Positions 45,971-59,790 of a stretch of 64,000 nucleotides of DNA are shown here, piece after piece. Each line of letters opens with the position of its first letter. Position 1 is the first letter of the stretch. Source of the stretch: Bipolaris cookei (Eukaryota; Ascomycota; Dothideomycetes; Pleosporales; Pleosporaceae); contig NRSV01000025.1 in NCBI GenBank assembly GCA_002286855.1, forward strand, positions 1 to 64,000, written 5' to 3'. The notes under the pieces were generated by a model. That model saw only the letters and a list, made by a program, of their open reading frames with translations. It searched no databases and was not told where the DNA came from. The position numbers and the translations under genes are program-made.

Positions 45971-47438
45971 ATGGCTGAATCATTATCTGAAAACCCGCGA
46001 GGTCGTGAAGCCGTAATCATTTCTTCCGTCTTCACTGGTCTCGCTTTCATCGTCGTCATCCTCCGACTATACACACGGCTCTACATTCTTCGATGTGCAG
46101 GAGCCGAAGACTTGGGCATTGCTATGTCCATGGTAAGTTGATGAACCAGTATCCTAACTGCTAGGTGCATCTGCTAATACACTGCCAGCTCTGCTCAATA
46201 GGGCTTACCATCTGCATCGGTATCCGTACGTAGGCATCATGGGTTCATCATGTATCAAGACTGACCCTCAACAGAAGCAGAGTATGGAATGGGAAAGCAC
46301 TTCCGCGATGTTTCACAACATGACATGGGAATCTTTTTGAGGGTAGGATTTTGTTTTCCTGTCTCCTCAGTACTTGCTAATCAGCCATCACAGGCCTTCT
46401 GGTCCAGTTTAATGGTTTACTACCTATCTCTTGGGTTGACCAAAGGATCCATGCTGCTTCAATACTGGCGGATTTTCCCAACAAAAGCCTTCCAAATAGC
46501 GAACTGGATTACCATGGCTGTCGTCGTCTGCTACACCATCTGGACAGTCTTCTCCAGTATCTTTGCCTGCATACCTGTTAGGGCATTCTGGACCAAGGAG
46601 AAGGCTTCGTGTATAAACCAATTCGCTATGTGGTTCACCAATGCTGCGATTAATATCCTGACCGATTTTGTGATCATCCTCTTGCCAATACCCGTCATTC
46701 GTGGTCTAAACTTGGGAAAGAGACAAAAGATTGGTCTCATTTCCATCTTTGCGATTGGTGGATTGTAAGTGGTTTCTCCTAGTTTCTCGTGCCTTTCTTC
46801 ATGCGCGTGTGTGCCCTCTGGTTTTTCACAGTGCCTGTTAGTACATGTGCATATCACATGCCATTTACCCTAGAGTCACATTTATTTTCTTATCCAAATC
46901 CCCGAGAAGCCATACTAACGCAACATCTTGTAGTGTGTGCATTGTATCGATTCTACGCTTGCAGTCTCTTGTTGCGATTTCGAACTCTTCAGATCAAACC
47001 TACGATAATCCACCTGCGGCGACCTGGAGTTCGGTAGAAACTAATGTTGGCATCATTTGCGCCTGCTTGCCACTGCTGAGGCCCCTCCTTGCAAAGTACT
47101 TTCCCAGAGCGTTCCCTTCCCGACACCGCAGCCAATACTCGCGACCAAACTACCCGGCAGCCTATGGAAGCAAATGTGGCAGTAAAATACTGCGCTCGAA
47201 GAATGAATACGTATTGGATGGGACGAAGCGCTCGCGGGAATCCAACGACGAAACACGCGATATTCAGGTTGTCACCAATATACACGTACGAGTAGAAGGT
47301 TCCGAGAGTGTGCAGATGAGTGGATGGAAGACACAAGCGCCTAATCCCCACTGGGACGATTCTTTATCGGCAAAGGACCCAGAGACAGCGAGCACTAGCG
47401 AGATGCTTGTCGAAGCAGCACCTCTCTCCTCGCGATAA
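45971..47438 (+). CDS. rhodopsin-domain (SAT4/Pth11-like) seven-helix membrane protein
   Basis: Five exons (45971-46132, 46189-46225, 46275-46342, 46394-46764, 46934-47438) encode 380 residues; all joins keep frame and restore a continuous membrane protein. About seven hydrophobic helices lie in residues 15-270, followed by a cytoplasmic tail of about 110 polar residues. Family landmarks include LRLYTRLYILRCAGAEDLGI after helix 1, YGMGKH in the first outer loop, and INILTDFVIILLPIPVI. There is no N-terminal CFEM domain. Members are often annotated as Pth11-like receptors, but ligands are unknown for most. The third intron is 51 bases and in frame, so it could be retained. The gene lies alone in a gene-poor region. 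Confidence 0.85.
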
Positions 47439-50400
47439 TTCTGGATATTTTTTATTTGTCTTTTTCGAAAAAGTGATACTTTTTTTTAACGAGACCTCAC
47501 GGCTTATCACTAATAGAGCGATTTTATTGCCCATTCATCCTGGCTGGAAATAGCCTCTTGTTGTCAGTCTACATGTCGGACATGTTTGCATTGCCTATTA
47601 GTGCCTGGGTCCTACACGTTTTTGGAGTTGTTTCCGACCTGCAAAACTCTGTGGTAATAATAACCCTTTGGAGATGGAAATGCGCACCACGAATCCCTGT
47701 CAGCGGCCTGCATTGGTAACAATCACCGGCGTAGCCAATCCATCAGTCGACTTGTGGAATGGATGTCGCTCGGGTTACTAGTAATTTCGTACGAGTTTCT
47801 TGTCTTGGCTGGCACGCAATTTCTCGACGATCCTTCGGGTCAACGTGCCGAGCTTGAAGGGAACTAGACTTTCTTCCCCACCAACCAGCCCGAAGATTTA
47901 TCCAGTGTACTTTCTATGGCGCCTGCTACCCCAACCGCATCATCATCCCCTTAATCTGGAGAGCCGCCCGTCCAGGTTGCAAGATGACGTCCAAGCGCGC
48001 GAGGGCGAATTACAAGACTATATTAACATCCAGCCGCCGGCTAGATCTCACAGACGTATAATTAGGCCACCCGCTTGCAAGGATACCACCGCATACAAAC
48101 GCGACTTGCAACGTCATGCTAACGCACCAAGTTTCGCATCGCGATGCATAGGTTTGTTAGCGCAATATGAAGTGTGTTTGAGATACCCGTACATTAAGAG
48201 TCAGAACGCCACCCAGCCTCTCTTTCAATGTCGGAATACAAAGAATTACATACTAGACGGCCCTTAATTTGTCTTAAAATATATATTTCACGCTGGAGAG
48301 GGACAAAGAAAGTTTAAATCGAGTAGTATGTATGTAATACTTTCACATGAAAAAAAAACATGCGTCTATGCATAAGAACATCTAGAAACACCATGGAAAC
48401 TCGACTCACCAAACGCATCGAATCCACTGTGGAGCCCTTTCTGCATAAACCCGGAAATGCCTCAGCCGCAATCCCTCTCTCCACTGGACACCTCTTGGCC
48501 CGCTGTAATACGCTCCTCGGCCCGCGTTACTTACATATCGCGAATGCTACCCAACAAACCCCCTTCCCCCCCCCCCAGCAACCTACAGCACTGACATGAC
48601 GGTCCCGTTTCTGCGGCTCGAGACCCTATATACTTATGTAAGTAGCTGGCGCTATACCTTACAGCTGTCGCATCGTCGCGTGTGGCAAAGATGTCTGGTA
48701 CACGGGTTGCGTTGCGGGTACAGTATGTACGTAATTTGACGCCTCTTTCACGACGCCGTTTTCTCACGGCGCCACTTCCACGGCGCCACTCCGCGGCACC
48801 CTGAAAATTCGGATCGCTCCCGGAAACGACATGTCATGGCAGATCGCCTGCCGGATCATCTTTAGAACCGACATTGACGTTTCCCTTGGAGAGGATCTAT
48901 TTGGAAGGGTCTGGCCGAGGAGTGGGCCTGGGAGGATCGCCAGCAGGGCTGCTGAGCCGGTCGCCGGGACGGAGTATCTATGTTAGATGACTCGTTTGCT
49001 TGGAAAGATATCGTATTGCTACAAAAACATATCGTTTGCACAAGCAAGACTATTGATTTGGGGGGGCTGCAGCGATCTTCAGGGTGATTACATACACAGA
49101 ATATTGGTGTGTGGAGCATGTGGGATCTGATCAGATCAGATCAGATCTACTGGGCGAGACGATCCCCGCGGGACACGAATGTAACATCATTTTTTCTTTT
49201 GAGTATAGGTAGCTTGTAAATGCAAACGTGGCGACTACACAACAAGGCGCATGTTCGGCTCGTGCTTGGAGATTGAACATAACTGCATGGAGATGATTGA
49301 TGAGGCGCCAAGTGGTTCTTTGCTGTCGAAATAGTCAATGATACTATCAGCCCCCCTCGCTAGCTCAATATGGAAGTGGAGGTTTGCTGGTAGTATCCCT
49401 GACTACATTGCACTGCCATGACCGCGAACAGTTCTAAGGCGAGGTGGGCGACAAGAGCTGGAAACTTTTGATCTCCAGTCCCTCCTTTGTACGCGATTTA
49501 TCAGGATGTCCAGCTGACTTTGAGTGCTACGAGACATTTTGCGAAAAGCCTGAGTTCCGCGGCGAGCAGAGATATCTGCAAGTCATGAGTGCCGAGGCGG
49601 GGTTCCATATATCGTCGATCTGGAAACAACAAGGGTACGGATAGAGTGTCTCCTTTAGATCGTTCGAATGATGAAAATGGTGGAAACTAAAGACTGCAAT
49701 CAACATACTGCGTAGGTGGTGTATATCATTCCTCGCTCATCACACCCAGTCCTGACTTTCCACCCATCTTCCTCCCACTTCACACTCTCTACCGTAGCAC
49801 CACCGCACATATCTCCCTCCCTCCTCACAATAATCCTGTTTCCCGCTCCATTCTACACACCTATCTCAAACACTCCTATCGTCACCATCTCCAACCCTAA
49901 CCAAGCACAACCCCCAAGCTCGCCATCTACTCTTCCAAAGCCCCCACCTCCCAACGCATCAACAATATAAAACAAACAATGCATTCAGGCATCTACTTTT
50001 TACCGTACTAAACCCAGAACTAAATCACCGTCCTTGAAAGTCTGATCAAAGCCCAGCACCACACCTGCGAGAGTAATAAATGCTGATGTGGAATGCATAC
50101 CTTCTACTCATGCGATACCCAAACATCGCATCTCCCGACCAAAGACTTGGCTACTGATTAGATATTATAAAACTCTGATGATTGGGTAAGGGAGGATCTG
50201 CGACTAGGAAGTTCGGGGTTTATGTCATTGGTTCGAGGGATAACGCGGGGGAGATGCAGGCTGTGAGAAGAAAGGAATTGCCGGATTGGGAGGTTACTAG
50301 GAACGTGTTGGAAATGTAGTAAATATTCGGGTAACAATTTGAGTGATGTCACGCTATTTGCAAGGGAAGAAGTGGAGGTAGTCATAAAATATATGTGTGC

Positions 50401-51952
50401 TTGTTGGACTGGTTTCTTTTCTTTGGAGGATATATCGCATGGGGTACTACACATATTCCGCCAACTCCACCCACACAGATTTGCTTGATCGCCGGGACTT
50501 TCCTTGCTGGCGATCTTAGTTGCCCGTAGTGATGGGTTGGTGGTGTGGGTTTCTGTGAAGATGGTTGGATGGGCATGTGTTGGGGTGCTAGGGGGGGGTC
50601 TTGTGTCATGTGGCTATATGTGGAAGGGGGTGATTTGATATTTTGTTATTTAAGATGGATATGGCTATGCCCTTTGCAACGCTGCCGGTATAAAGTCTAT
50701 ATTCACTCCACCTCGACTATCGGGATTGTCGCAGGTCAGATTAGCAGAGTCACAGTTTTACATTGGCTCGTATGCTGTCAAGCGAATTTCTGTCATGGCC
50801 GCACGATAGCTGACACCATGATTACATATGCCGAAAGTTGACAAAGCGCTGTCGTATTTTCAGTGTCAAAAATTGTGATTTTCAGTTCTTTCGTATTGCT
50901 CATTGGGGGCGTTCTCTCAGCCAATCTTGTCATGGTTGAGCTTGGTGTGGTGTGGTGTGGCAGTTACAGTGCTGCTGTAGTCATCTTAATGCAAAGATAT
51001 CAGTGGAAGCCAGGCTCACAAATATGGTTGGTGGAACTTTAAGTAAGCAACTAAACAACTCCAGTTCTATCGTTCTGATGATTCCGACTCAACCATGTCG
51101 TTTTTGGCTGCCGCAGTGCTTGGCGGTTTTGTCTAGTTCATGGGGGAATTTCATGTCCCCATAAAAACATCATCTGTGCGGTGAGAAAATCCCCATGTCC
51201 AGATCGAGATAGAAGGACGGAATCGCGATTACCTGAGCATAGCATAAGCCAAGAGGCGGAGGGAAGATATGTTTGTAACTCGTGATGCGCCAGTAGAGTC
51301 TGATGGCTAGAGCTCAGAGCCGTCCATGGGCAGAGGATGAGGCCATTTTCGGTATTTTTGTTCTTTGAGCAGAGCTGGAGAAGTATGTACTACGACTCGA
51401 CCAGCTCAGGCAAGGAATAGTCAGTATCCTATCCACTGATCACCAGGGCTAGGATTGGTGGTATGGATACCTAGGGCGGGCCTTTAGACCGGGCCTTTGC
51501 AGGCCCACCCCGCAGCCACCGGTTCACCAGATATGCAGGCAAGACTGGTCGCCATTGCTGGATCTTCAGGCCGACCAGTGAGGTGGGCGGACGACTCTGG
51601 GGAAGCCAGGCAAGCGAGTGCAGGCGAGTTGGGCTGAAACATGGGCTGCGTTTCAGTCGAAGCTTGGTGTTGCTGGCAGCGAGAGCATGGTGGGGCACCG
51701 CCCATTGCCCCTCACTCCAACGCAGGCCAACTCTCTTTCTACGAAGACGGAACCGCTGCTGTCTAGTGTACGTAAGTTACTGTTGCCCTGGTTTATTTAT
51801 TTAGCCTCGAGCCCGTCTAATCTGCTATTCCCATCTAGCAATCCATTCACTCCCCACCGCGACGAGTAAGCTGTGTTGAGCATAATCATAGTTAGCCCTC
51901 CTACTAGCAACCCCTCGAGCTACGTCAACAACAACACCGTCACAACGTCGCC
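47439..51952. other. long gene-poor stretch, no supported gene
   Basis: 4.5 kb contain only short open frames without recognisable domains. Noted features are an 11-base C run near 48566-48576, repeated ACGGCGCCAC motifs near 48755-48795, and a GATCA tandem at 49124-49147. The last 200 bases probably contain the promoter of the epimerase gene. Confidence 0.45.
49124..49147. repeat. short GATCA tandem, partly palindromic
   Basis: GATCTGATCAGATCAGATCA followed by GATC. The 5-base unit repeats about four times and overlaps palindromic GATC/TGATCA cores. It resembles the CAGAT part of the SRE motif but lacks GATAA, so I do not call it an SRE. Confidence 0.8.
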
Positions 51953-52977
51953 ATGGTTGAACGTGCGAACCGCCCTTCTGCGCTAAATGCGCCCGCTGCT
52001 ACTGGTCCCAGTCCCCAGGTCGACATTGTGGGAGAGGCCGGCAGCCAAAAGGTAGTTGCAAGACTGCCGTCTGGAGAGAGCGTCGAGGTACTGCTCTATG
52101 GAGCCACAGTTACCAGCTGGAAGAGCAATGGCGGCCAGACCGAGAATCTGTGGCTGAGCGAAGCCGCCGACTTGACGGGCAAGAAGCCAGTTAGGGGTGG
52201 AATCCCCGTCGTATTCCCGGTAGGCATATGTATAGCTGAGTTTGGTGGTGACGAGCAAGAGTGGCTAACAGCTGTTGTCAGGTCTTCGGTCCGCCACCCA
52301 AGGAAGGCCACCCCACGTCCACGCTCCCCCAACACGGCTTCGCTCGTGGGTCACGATGGGAGTTCATGGGCAAGTCTACAGCTGAAGATGCTCCCGACTC
52401 CAACTCGGTCAAGCTCGACTTTGGCCTTGATCGCCAGGCACTCAGCGAAGAGTCGCGCAAGGCATGGCCCCTCGACTTTGGCCTTGTATACAGCGTCACA
52501 CTGAGCAAGGACAGCCTACAAGCAGTGCTCACGGTGCGCAACGAGGGCGAGGAGAGCTTCGAGTTCCAGTTCCTGCTGCACACGTACTTTAAGATTCAAG
52601 ACATTTCCAAGGTTGTGATTACTGGCCTTGCCGGCACAGAGTACATTGACAAGGTCCTCAACGCGTCAACACACACGCAGAGCGATAACCAGCTCAAGAT
52701 TACGGGCGAAGTTGACCGCGTCTACAAGGACATCAAGCAGGACACGACGTCGATTGTCGAGGACGGCAAGCCCCGCTTCGACGTCATTCGCGACAACGTC
52801 AAGGATACGGTCACGTGGAACCCGTGGATTGAAAAGGCAAAGGCCATGGGTGACTTCTCGCCCGATGACGGCTACAAGAACATGGTGTGTGTGGAGGTTG
52901 GCGCGGTGGATGGCTGGCAAAAGCTGGAGAAGGGCGAGGTGTGGGAGGGCGGCATGTTGCTCAAGAGCCACCTATAA
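51953..52977 (+). CDS. glucose-6-phosphate 1-epimerase
   Basis: Exons 51953-52219 and 52282-52977 (62-base intron, GTAGGC donor, CTAAC branch, CAG acceptor) encode 320 residues, close to the size of yeast YMR099C. The enzyme interconverts alpha and beta anomers of glucose 6-phosphate in the cytosol. The aldose-epimerase fold is indicated by YGATVTSWK, RGGIPVVFPVFGP, the catalytic histidine in PQHGFAR and the late conserved MVCVEVGAV with a candidate catalytic Glu. Residues 1-20 are a short Ala/Pro/Ser leader. It starts the compact housekeeping block that continues to 59.8 kb. Codon third positions are GC-rich, unlike the transposons. Confidence 0.92.
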
Positions 52978-53572
52978 GCAGGTTAATGTCTGGAACGCTA
53001 GGTAGAAAGTCGACCGAGGGATGACAGATGCTCGTTCAGCTAGCTGTAGCGATGAACCACAGAATATTGAAGAATAACAAAAACAACAAATAATTGCCGG
53101 GCCGCGCTAGGATTGTGATGTCGGTAAGCGGTGTAAAGACAGCGGACCCCAGGCTGAGATAACCCTGGAGGCTCTGGCTGTCTGGCTGGGAGGTCCCTTG
53201 CCCACCCGTTCCACACTTTTGACCCCCACCAAAACACGGGAGCTGTCCAAACAACAACACACCATGTCATGACAACAATCAGCACTATTGGTACCAACCG
53301 GTCATGTTCAGCCTAGAAGCCGCTCGCGAAGTAGTTCGCATCCCGCACTGGTACTGCCTTGACTGACGCTCTGGAGCATCCATAGCTGTCGTATACATAG
53401 CAGTAGTAGCTTCCCCGCATAGTCGCAATAAAGTGGTGCGACGACACATATCAGCGTTTTTCCGGTCAAGGCAATTACGTCGGCATTCCGTTGACGTAGC
53501 GTCAGCTAGACGTGCCTTCACTGCTTGTCTACACCACTGCGCGCCCGGCTGCGCTGTCTGAACGAGTAAATC
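52978..53572. other. intergenic region between epimerase and kinase genes
   Basis: No gene is visible. It must contain the 3' end of the epimerase transcript and the promoter of the kinase gene. Confidence 0.5.
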
Positions 53573-55739
53573 ATGTCCCTCATACCCTATGGTCCGGCCG
53601 AGTCGCGGGAAATTGTCCTGTAGGTCATTAACATCCCTCTATATCAATCGACGCACCATATACTACCACAATCAATAAGCCGGCACTGACACTGTCTTCA
53701 GGCGCCACGGTTCTGCAGTCGTCGTATACGACCAAAACTCGAAGCAGCTCTCCCTCCGTGACGCTTCGCACGCAACCAACATTGACTCCACATCATGTCC
53801 CTTTTGTCACCGACCCTACCGCCCACCCTCGCCACATGGCAGCGACGACAGCGACGAGCATGAGCACAATGCGCCGGGCGTTTCCACGGACAATGGCTTC
53901 GTCAACCCGGCATACTTCCAGATGCTCCGCCGCAGTCAGCCCACATCTGCCGAGACGTCGCGACCCCCGTCACCGCATAAACAACTAGCACCTGCGCCTG
54001 CGCGCATGACTGGTTTTGGTACACCTCAAAGGTTCGAGTTTATGGCAAGCACGCCGGCTCAGCCGCAAAAGAACCAGGGTATATCAGCGCGGGCTTTTAG
54101 TCCAAACTATTTCAAGGATTTCTTTATAGAGGAGTGCGAGTTGGGTCGAGGAGGGAAAGGCGTCGTCCTGTTGGTGCAGCACCAGCTCGACGGGGTCAAA
54201 CTTGGTAAATTTGCGTGCAAGCGCGTGCCAGTGGGTGACGATCACGAGTGGCTAGAGAAGGTGTTAGTCGAAGTCCAACTCCTGCAAACCCTATCGCACC
54301 AAAACTTGGTATCGTACCGCCATGTATGGCTGGAAGACTATCAGATCTCAAGCTTTGGACCGAGCGTACCATGCGCCTTCATCCTGCAGCAGTACTGTAA
54401 TGGCGGAGACCTTCACAGCTACATTCTCGATTCGGCAAAAACATCAGTCACAAAGGAACAAATGAAGGAAAGGCTCCGGAGGAGATCAAAAGGCCAACTG
54501 GAAGAACCAGAGAACCTGCATGGGCCGCGTAAGATGCCTTTTGAAGAGATTATTTCTTTTTTCAAGGATATCACATCCGGCCTAAGCCACCTTCATGCAA
54601 ATGGCTATATTCACCGAGACCTGAAACCAAGCAACTGCCTTCTCCACCAGACGGGGCGTAAAGTACGAGTCCTGGTCAGTGATTTTGGCGAAGTACAGTC
54701 GATGAACACAACGAGAAATTCGACGGGTGCTACTGGAACCATTTCATACTGTGCGCCTGAAGTGCTCCGTCAAGAGCGACCAGGGGGTGCATTCGGCAAC
54801 TTTACCACCAAGTCCGACATTTTCTCCCTTGGCATGATTGTTTATTTCATGTGCTTTGGAAGACTGCCGTATCGGAACGCCGATGGCATCGACGAGGACA
54901 ACGAAGATCTTGATCAACTGAGAGCCGAGATCTCTACATGGACCGGCATAGATGACGAACAGCGCGTGCGTTCCGACTTGCCCGAGAAGCTGTACAAATC
55001 ACTCAAACGGCTTCTTGCCCTCGACCCCGATAATCGTCCTGGCGCCGAAGAGATTTTGCAAGTACTCAAGTCGCCATTGGTGTTCGACGAGTACGCCACA
55101 TATACCAACTCAACCGCAGTCGACGAATTCAGCCCTCGCATATCCCGTGCGGATACACCCAGTCCGTCGCCGACGCAAGCGAGCAAAAAGCGCACTTCGG
55201 TCAATTATGCCCGTCCTGGGCGATCGAACCTCAGTGCCACGGTCATGGACCGGTCACCCAGCCCACCAGATACACCAGCGATGCGGAGAGAATCGTCTGG
55301 GGATGGAGCTGTCATTCTCAGAAGGAAGGTAGACCTTCGGCCTCTATCATCGTCAGCCGAAAGAACTCCGTCGCCGCAGCGGCTCATGTTGCCCCCTCCA
55401 CCACCGACTAATATTATGTCAAGATTGTATCGAGCATCCGGGCACCCTGTTGCGCTTGGACTCACAAAAGTGGCTTTGTTTTGTGCAAAGGCGTTTAGTC
55501 TTCTTTCACCCTGTCAGCCGTTTGCGGCCGATGCTCGCGTTCTATACCCGCTGCTCTGTTTAGCATCGATTGATTTCTTGCACGTGAGCTGGGTTGGGAG
55601 GCTCATGGGCAGAGAGTTTAGTCTGGGCGGACTAGGCGCGTCATTGGTGCTTTTACTGGTGCACGTGATTGTGTTGGGAACGACATTGAGGTTGGACAAA
55701 CTTTGTGAGAGGAGAGGGATGGTCTGGGATGCACTCTGA
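53573..55739 (+). CDS. IKS1: Iks1-like serine/threonine protein kinase
   Basis: Exon 1 is 53573-53619 and exon 2 is 53702-55739 (82-base intron, GTAGGT donor, CAG acceptor), giving 694 residues. The start MSLIPYGPAESREIVLRHG and a Cys/His pair CPFCHRPY near residue 50 match the Iks1 family. Kinase landmarks are a glycine loop GRGGKGVV (near 163), the lysine in FACKRV, HRDLKPSN (near 320), DFG in VSDFGEV (near 342) and APE in YCAPEVLR. An insert of about 40 charged residues lies before the catalytic loop. After a disordered Ser/Pro-rich region, the last 120 residues hold two or three hydrophobic helices, suggesting membrane anchoring. The role of Iks1 is poorly known even in yeast. Confidence 0.9.
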
Positions 55740-56230
55740 GAGCACGGAATGAGAGTGCGTAGTACTTGTGCAAGAACATAAGCAGCGGGATTGATCCTAA
55801 TATGACTCTACACTACTGTATCATAGCAGCGAGACGGGCAATCAAGCCACTTCACTCTGCATGTTCTGTCTCCTGGCAGCGCCGTCACGTGCCCGCGCGA
55901 CGCTGATGACGATGTTGCACGCCTTTTCAGGGAGAGGGGCTGGAGGGCCAATGAAGGCCGACTGGGCGTGGGTGGGGCTCGGATGCGTTAGCGTTGTTTT
56001 GGTAAACACGCCCTCCCGCTTCATTCATCTGCGACACTGCATTGCACCTTCCAACACCAACACGCGCCCCCAAACCATCTTGTTCCCTTGGGCTGGTATT
56101 TTTGGACACGACAGCGTGTAGCTTCACCAGTTTTTACGAAGCATCTCTTTTTGTCCCTATATACGTGTTTTACGACGCGCCTTGATCATCCGCAACAACA
56201 ACGCTGCCATCGCAGCTTCACACATTGGAC
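55740..56230. other. intergenic region upstream of the spindle pole gene
   Basis: No gene is visible. It probably holds the kinase 3' end and the promoter of the next gene. Confidence 0.5.
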
Positions 56231-59200
56231 ATGCAGTCTTCTCCTCCCACCAGCGACGGGAAAGCACGCGCGATCCGCGAACTTTCTCGCAGCCTAAGTC
56301 ACAGCCCAAGAAACATCGAGTCACCATCACCGTTGCCTACAGACTCGAATCCCACCCAGCGATCGGGATTCGGCGGCACTGATACATCCCAATTTTGGGA
56401 CAACCCGGACATTGTCCACTCGACACAGCAAAACATTGTAGACGACACAAACACGCTTCCCAAATTCCCCCGCATTCGCTCCACCGCGAAAAAGCAGAGT
56501 GCTTGGGCGCCCTTCCGCTCCGAGCAAATCCAGCCTGACACATCCATGGTAAACAAGGAGTTCCTCGACTTCGACCAGTCCATTTCCGATGAGGAAAGCA
56601 TGGCTGTGGAGCAGGCACGCGGTGGTAACCGCAGCAACCGCGGCACTCCTAGCAAGATCAGCTCGCCGTTCAACAGCCTCTACGACGTGACACCACTCAC
56701 GAACAGGTCGCGTAGATCACACATGGCAGACACAAGCAGCCTTCGGCGCGACGCGGCAATCCGACGCGCCTCCCGCAACGACATCGACACGATATCACCT
56801 CGCCCTTCGAGCAAGCGCAACTCACCGGCCCTGGCTAAAGAGGACCGCAAGCGCAATTCTCTTACACAGCTGCACGCCAAGCTGTCTGAAGATGAGTCGT
56901 CATTTATGGACCAGCGACCCCCGACAGTCACCATTGATTCCACCAAGAACTCGCGTTGGGGCAACCGCAGCCGCCAGGCATCGCTTCAGATTGACGGCAA
57001 CGCCGATACACTGCAAAGCAAAGGAACGCCTCGCTCAAGGCAAAATACCACACAAAACGCGACTGGCCAGTCTTTTATCCTTCCAGATCTTCCCAACCTC
57101 ACCGAGCTGGTCTCTGGTGTCTTTGACGATGGTACCCCAGTCTTCTCAAAGACGACGACCTCACGATCACGCTTTTCTGCCCCACCGAACGGTGGTCGCC
57201 GGCCCTCACACTTTCCTGTCGAGGGTTTTCCGATTCCCGACGAGGAAAAGGCCATATTTTCCGCGCTTCAACAGTTGGAGGAGAAGCTTGCAGAGATGGA
57301 GCACGAGCGCGCAGAGCAAGAGAAGAAGATTGAAGAGCAGGACCTCGAGTTGATAGAGCTGCGGGCCACAGCACAGGCTCAGGAGAAGCTACGTCGAAGC
57401 GACAGTGCGCAGGATTCCGACGCTGGAAAGAATAGCTGGAAAATCGAGAAGACGCGTAAGTTGACGCGAAGTTTAGAGGTTTGCGTCAATATTGACTGTT
57501 TTTAGGACTTGATGCTACCGTGCAAACACTCCGAACCAGGATCGATCGTGCCGACCGAAAAGTTGCTGTTCTGGAAATCGAGAAGAAGCGTTTAACCACT
57601 GAAAAGGAAAGCATGGCAAACCAGCTCGGTGTTGCTTTCCAGACATGTGAAGAGCTCAAGAACGAAAAGAGGGCCTTGAGCAACGAGAACGAGGAACTTC
57701 GTCAGGAAGTTGAGACACTCCGTTCAGAGAATGAGGCCCTGCGTGACCAGCTTGATCACGACCAATCTCAGCACCGAGAAGAGACTACTCAGCTCCGACG
57801 ACAGTTCGACCAGGCCGCGAATGCAACCGAAAGGGAAAATGCCAACTTGCATGCTGAATTGGCTCGTGTACGCGCACAGCAAGACGAGAATACTCAGCAA
57901 CTTAACCGCAGAGATACAGAATTGCGACGAGTACGCCAGGAGCATGCTGAATTTGCTCGTCTGAAGTTAGAACACGATTCTCTCAGGTCTCAACTTGCAG
58001 AGATAAAGGCTAGGCGGGAAGAGGATGCTCAGCGCTGGGCTCGCTTGGAGTCCTCTTTGCGTAGCAAGGTCGATCGACGTGATGAGACCATCCGACAATT
58101 CCAAGATATCACTCAGGAGCAGACAACTGAGGCTATGCGCTTGGACAACGAGAATCTTCGCATCGAACTTCAGGAGCTCCAGGCACAGCAAGACGAGGAA
58201 TACGAGCAATGGGCAAGGAGAGAGGCAGAGCTGCAAAGAAAGATCCAGTCTCGTGAAAGGGCTATTCGAAGGACTCAAGAGCTAAACGATGGGCATTCCG
58301 AAGATGTCACTGGTTCTAACTCGCGGAGTATAAGCAGAGCTCGTGCATCCCAAGAGCCATTACAACGGAGATCCAGCTACCGGCGAGAAGATACACGCAC
58401 GCGCATTAAGAACCGTGTCCAGCAGGAGGTTCGTAACAGCAAGTTTGCAAACGAATCCCAGCAAGAAAGCCCACGAAAGTCGTTCACTGCTCACTCCAGG
58501 TTCTCAACTCGAAGTTTCTCTGCACCCGTCGTTACCGACAAGCACGCGCGTGTGGAAAGCGAGGTCGAGTCAACCACCGACTTGTCTCTTGCGCCTCATT
58601 CGGCCCTTCGTATCTCGCGCAACACTCACTCTGCTAAGCAGACCTCAACTATCCAGCCTCCTGCAGATCTGGATCTCACCGAGTTGAGCTACATTGATAA
58701 GGATCAAATTGCTCAGCTTCGACGTCGCCTGGAGGAAGATCGAATTGCCAAGCGTGAATCTGCTTCGACAGATGAGATGGCTCGTGAGGACACTATCCGC
58801 TCTCAGCGCCGAACTCGCGAAGATACTGTGCGTTCAATCGCTTCAGCTAAGAGCGAACGTCGCCCTTCTCTAGTCCGCAAGTCTTCACTCAAGGACACCA
58901 CGCAGCGCACCAACAATACGCAATTTGAGGAAGACACGGGCAACTTTTCCAACTTCGACGCGGATGGCGATGCTACACAGACGAAGCAGTCTGCTTTCGA
59001 CGCTTCAATGGTTAGCAACACGAGTCGAAGGCGCCGCAGTGCTCCCATTGAGATGACATCGGCTTTCATTGTTCCAGACATCAAGCTGAGTACATCAAAG
59101 CAGGCTACGACAACTATCAACATGCAAAGGCCACTTCCCAAGGAGCACGACAACGCCAACTGCACCTACTGCCGTCGCGAAGGATACACCACCGCCACCG

Positions 59201-59790
59201 ATGCTCTCCATGTGCCTAAGCTTATTCCAGCGTCTGTACGTACTGCAGATGATGTGGACGCTACTCTCCGTCCCGCACAATCGCCAAAGGAAGCCCTTGC
59301 GCTTGTAGTAAAGGGAATGAACGATGAGCGTATTCACTTGCACGCTGAATTAGCTATCCAACGCGCCTTGCTCGAGCAACACGATCCCAGTCTAGGACAG
59401 CGCAAGCGTATTGCAATCAACGAAGCGATGCAGGATCTTCTCCGTCGGATTGACAATCTAGACAAGCAAATCTACCGCCTCCACGATGTGCTCGAGGGCC
59501 AATGGGCCGATGATCTGACTGAGCAAGATGTTGAAGAACTCACTGGCCAAATGCGCCTCGAGGAAGAGAAGACAGGTCAAAGCGAGAAGAAGGCCAAAAA
59601 GGTTACTATCCGCAGCTTTGTCGACGAAGACGAGAGCGTCGAAATTGGTCGAGGTCGCGCAGGCAAGAACGGCGGCGCTCACAATGAGGAAGAGGACGAC
59701 GACGAGACGCACGAGCTTCCTTGGGAAGGGTTTGGAGATGACTCGGGTCCCGAGGGTGATGTTAGTTTCTCGGCCATGGCATTTACCTAG
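56231..59790 (+). CDS. Ppc89/Cep57-like spindle pole body protein
   Basis: Exons 56231-57455 and 57506-59790 (50-base intron, GTAAGT donor, TTGAC branch, TAG acceptor) encode 1169 residues. Residues 1-340 are Ser/Pro/Arg-rich and disordered. A first coiled coil covers about 344-395 and a long one about 413-670 with regular heptads rich in Glu, Gln, Arg and Leu. A second disordered part follows. Residues about 955-1080 (HDNANCTYCRREGYTTATDA through ALLEQHDPSLGQRKR to the paired helices) resemble the Cep57 microtubule-binding/Ppc89 region. The C-terminus is acidic. Ppc89 anchors the septation-initiation scaffold at the fission yeast spindle pole. This is family-level recognition, and other long coiled-coil spindle proteins are possible. 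ATG 56231 is the first in frame. Confidence 0.75.

Noticed and set aside
45465..46016. 183-codon plus-strand frame with Arg-Asn repeats
   Set aside because: It is driven by a hexanucleotide repeat and overlaps the first exon of the membrane protein gene in another frame.
49124..49147. CAGATC repeats as a further SRE cluster
   Set aside because: None contains GATAA, so it does not meet the ATCWGATAA consensus, and no siderophore gene is near.
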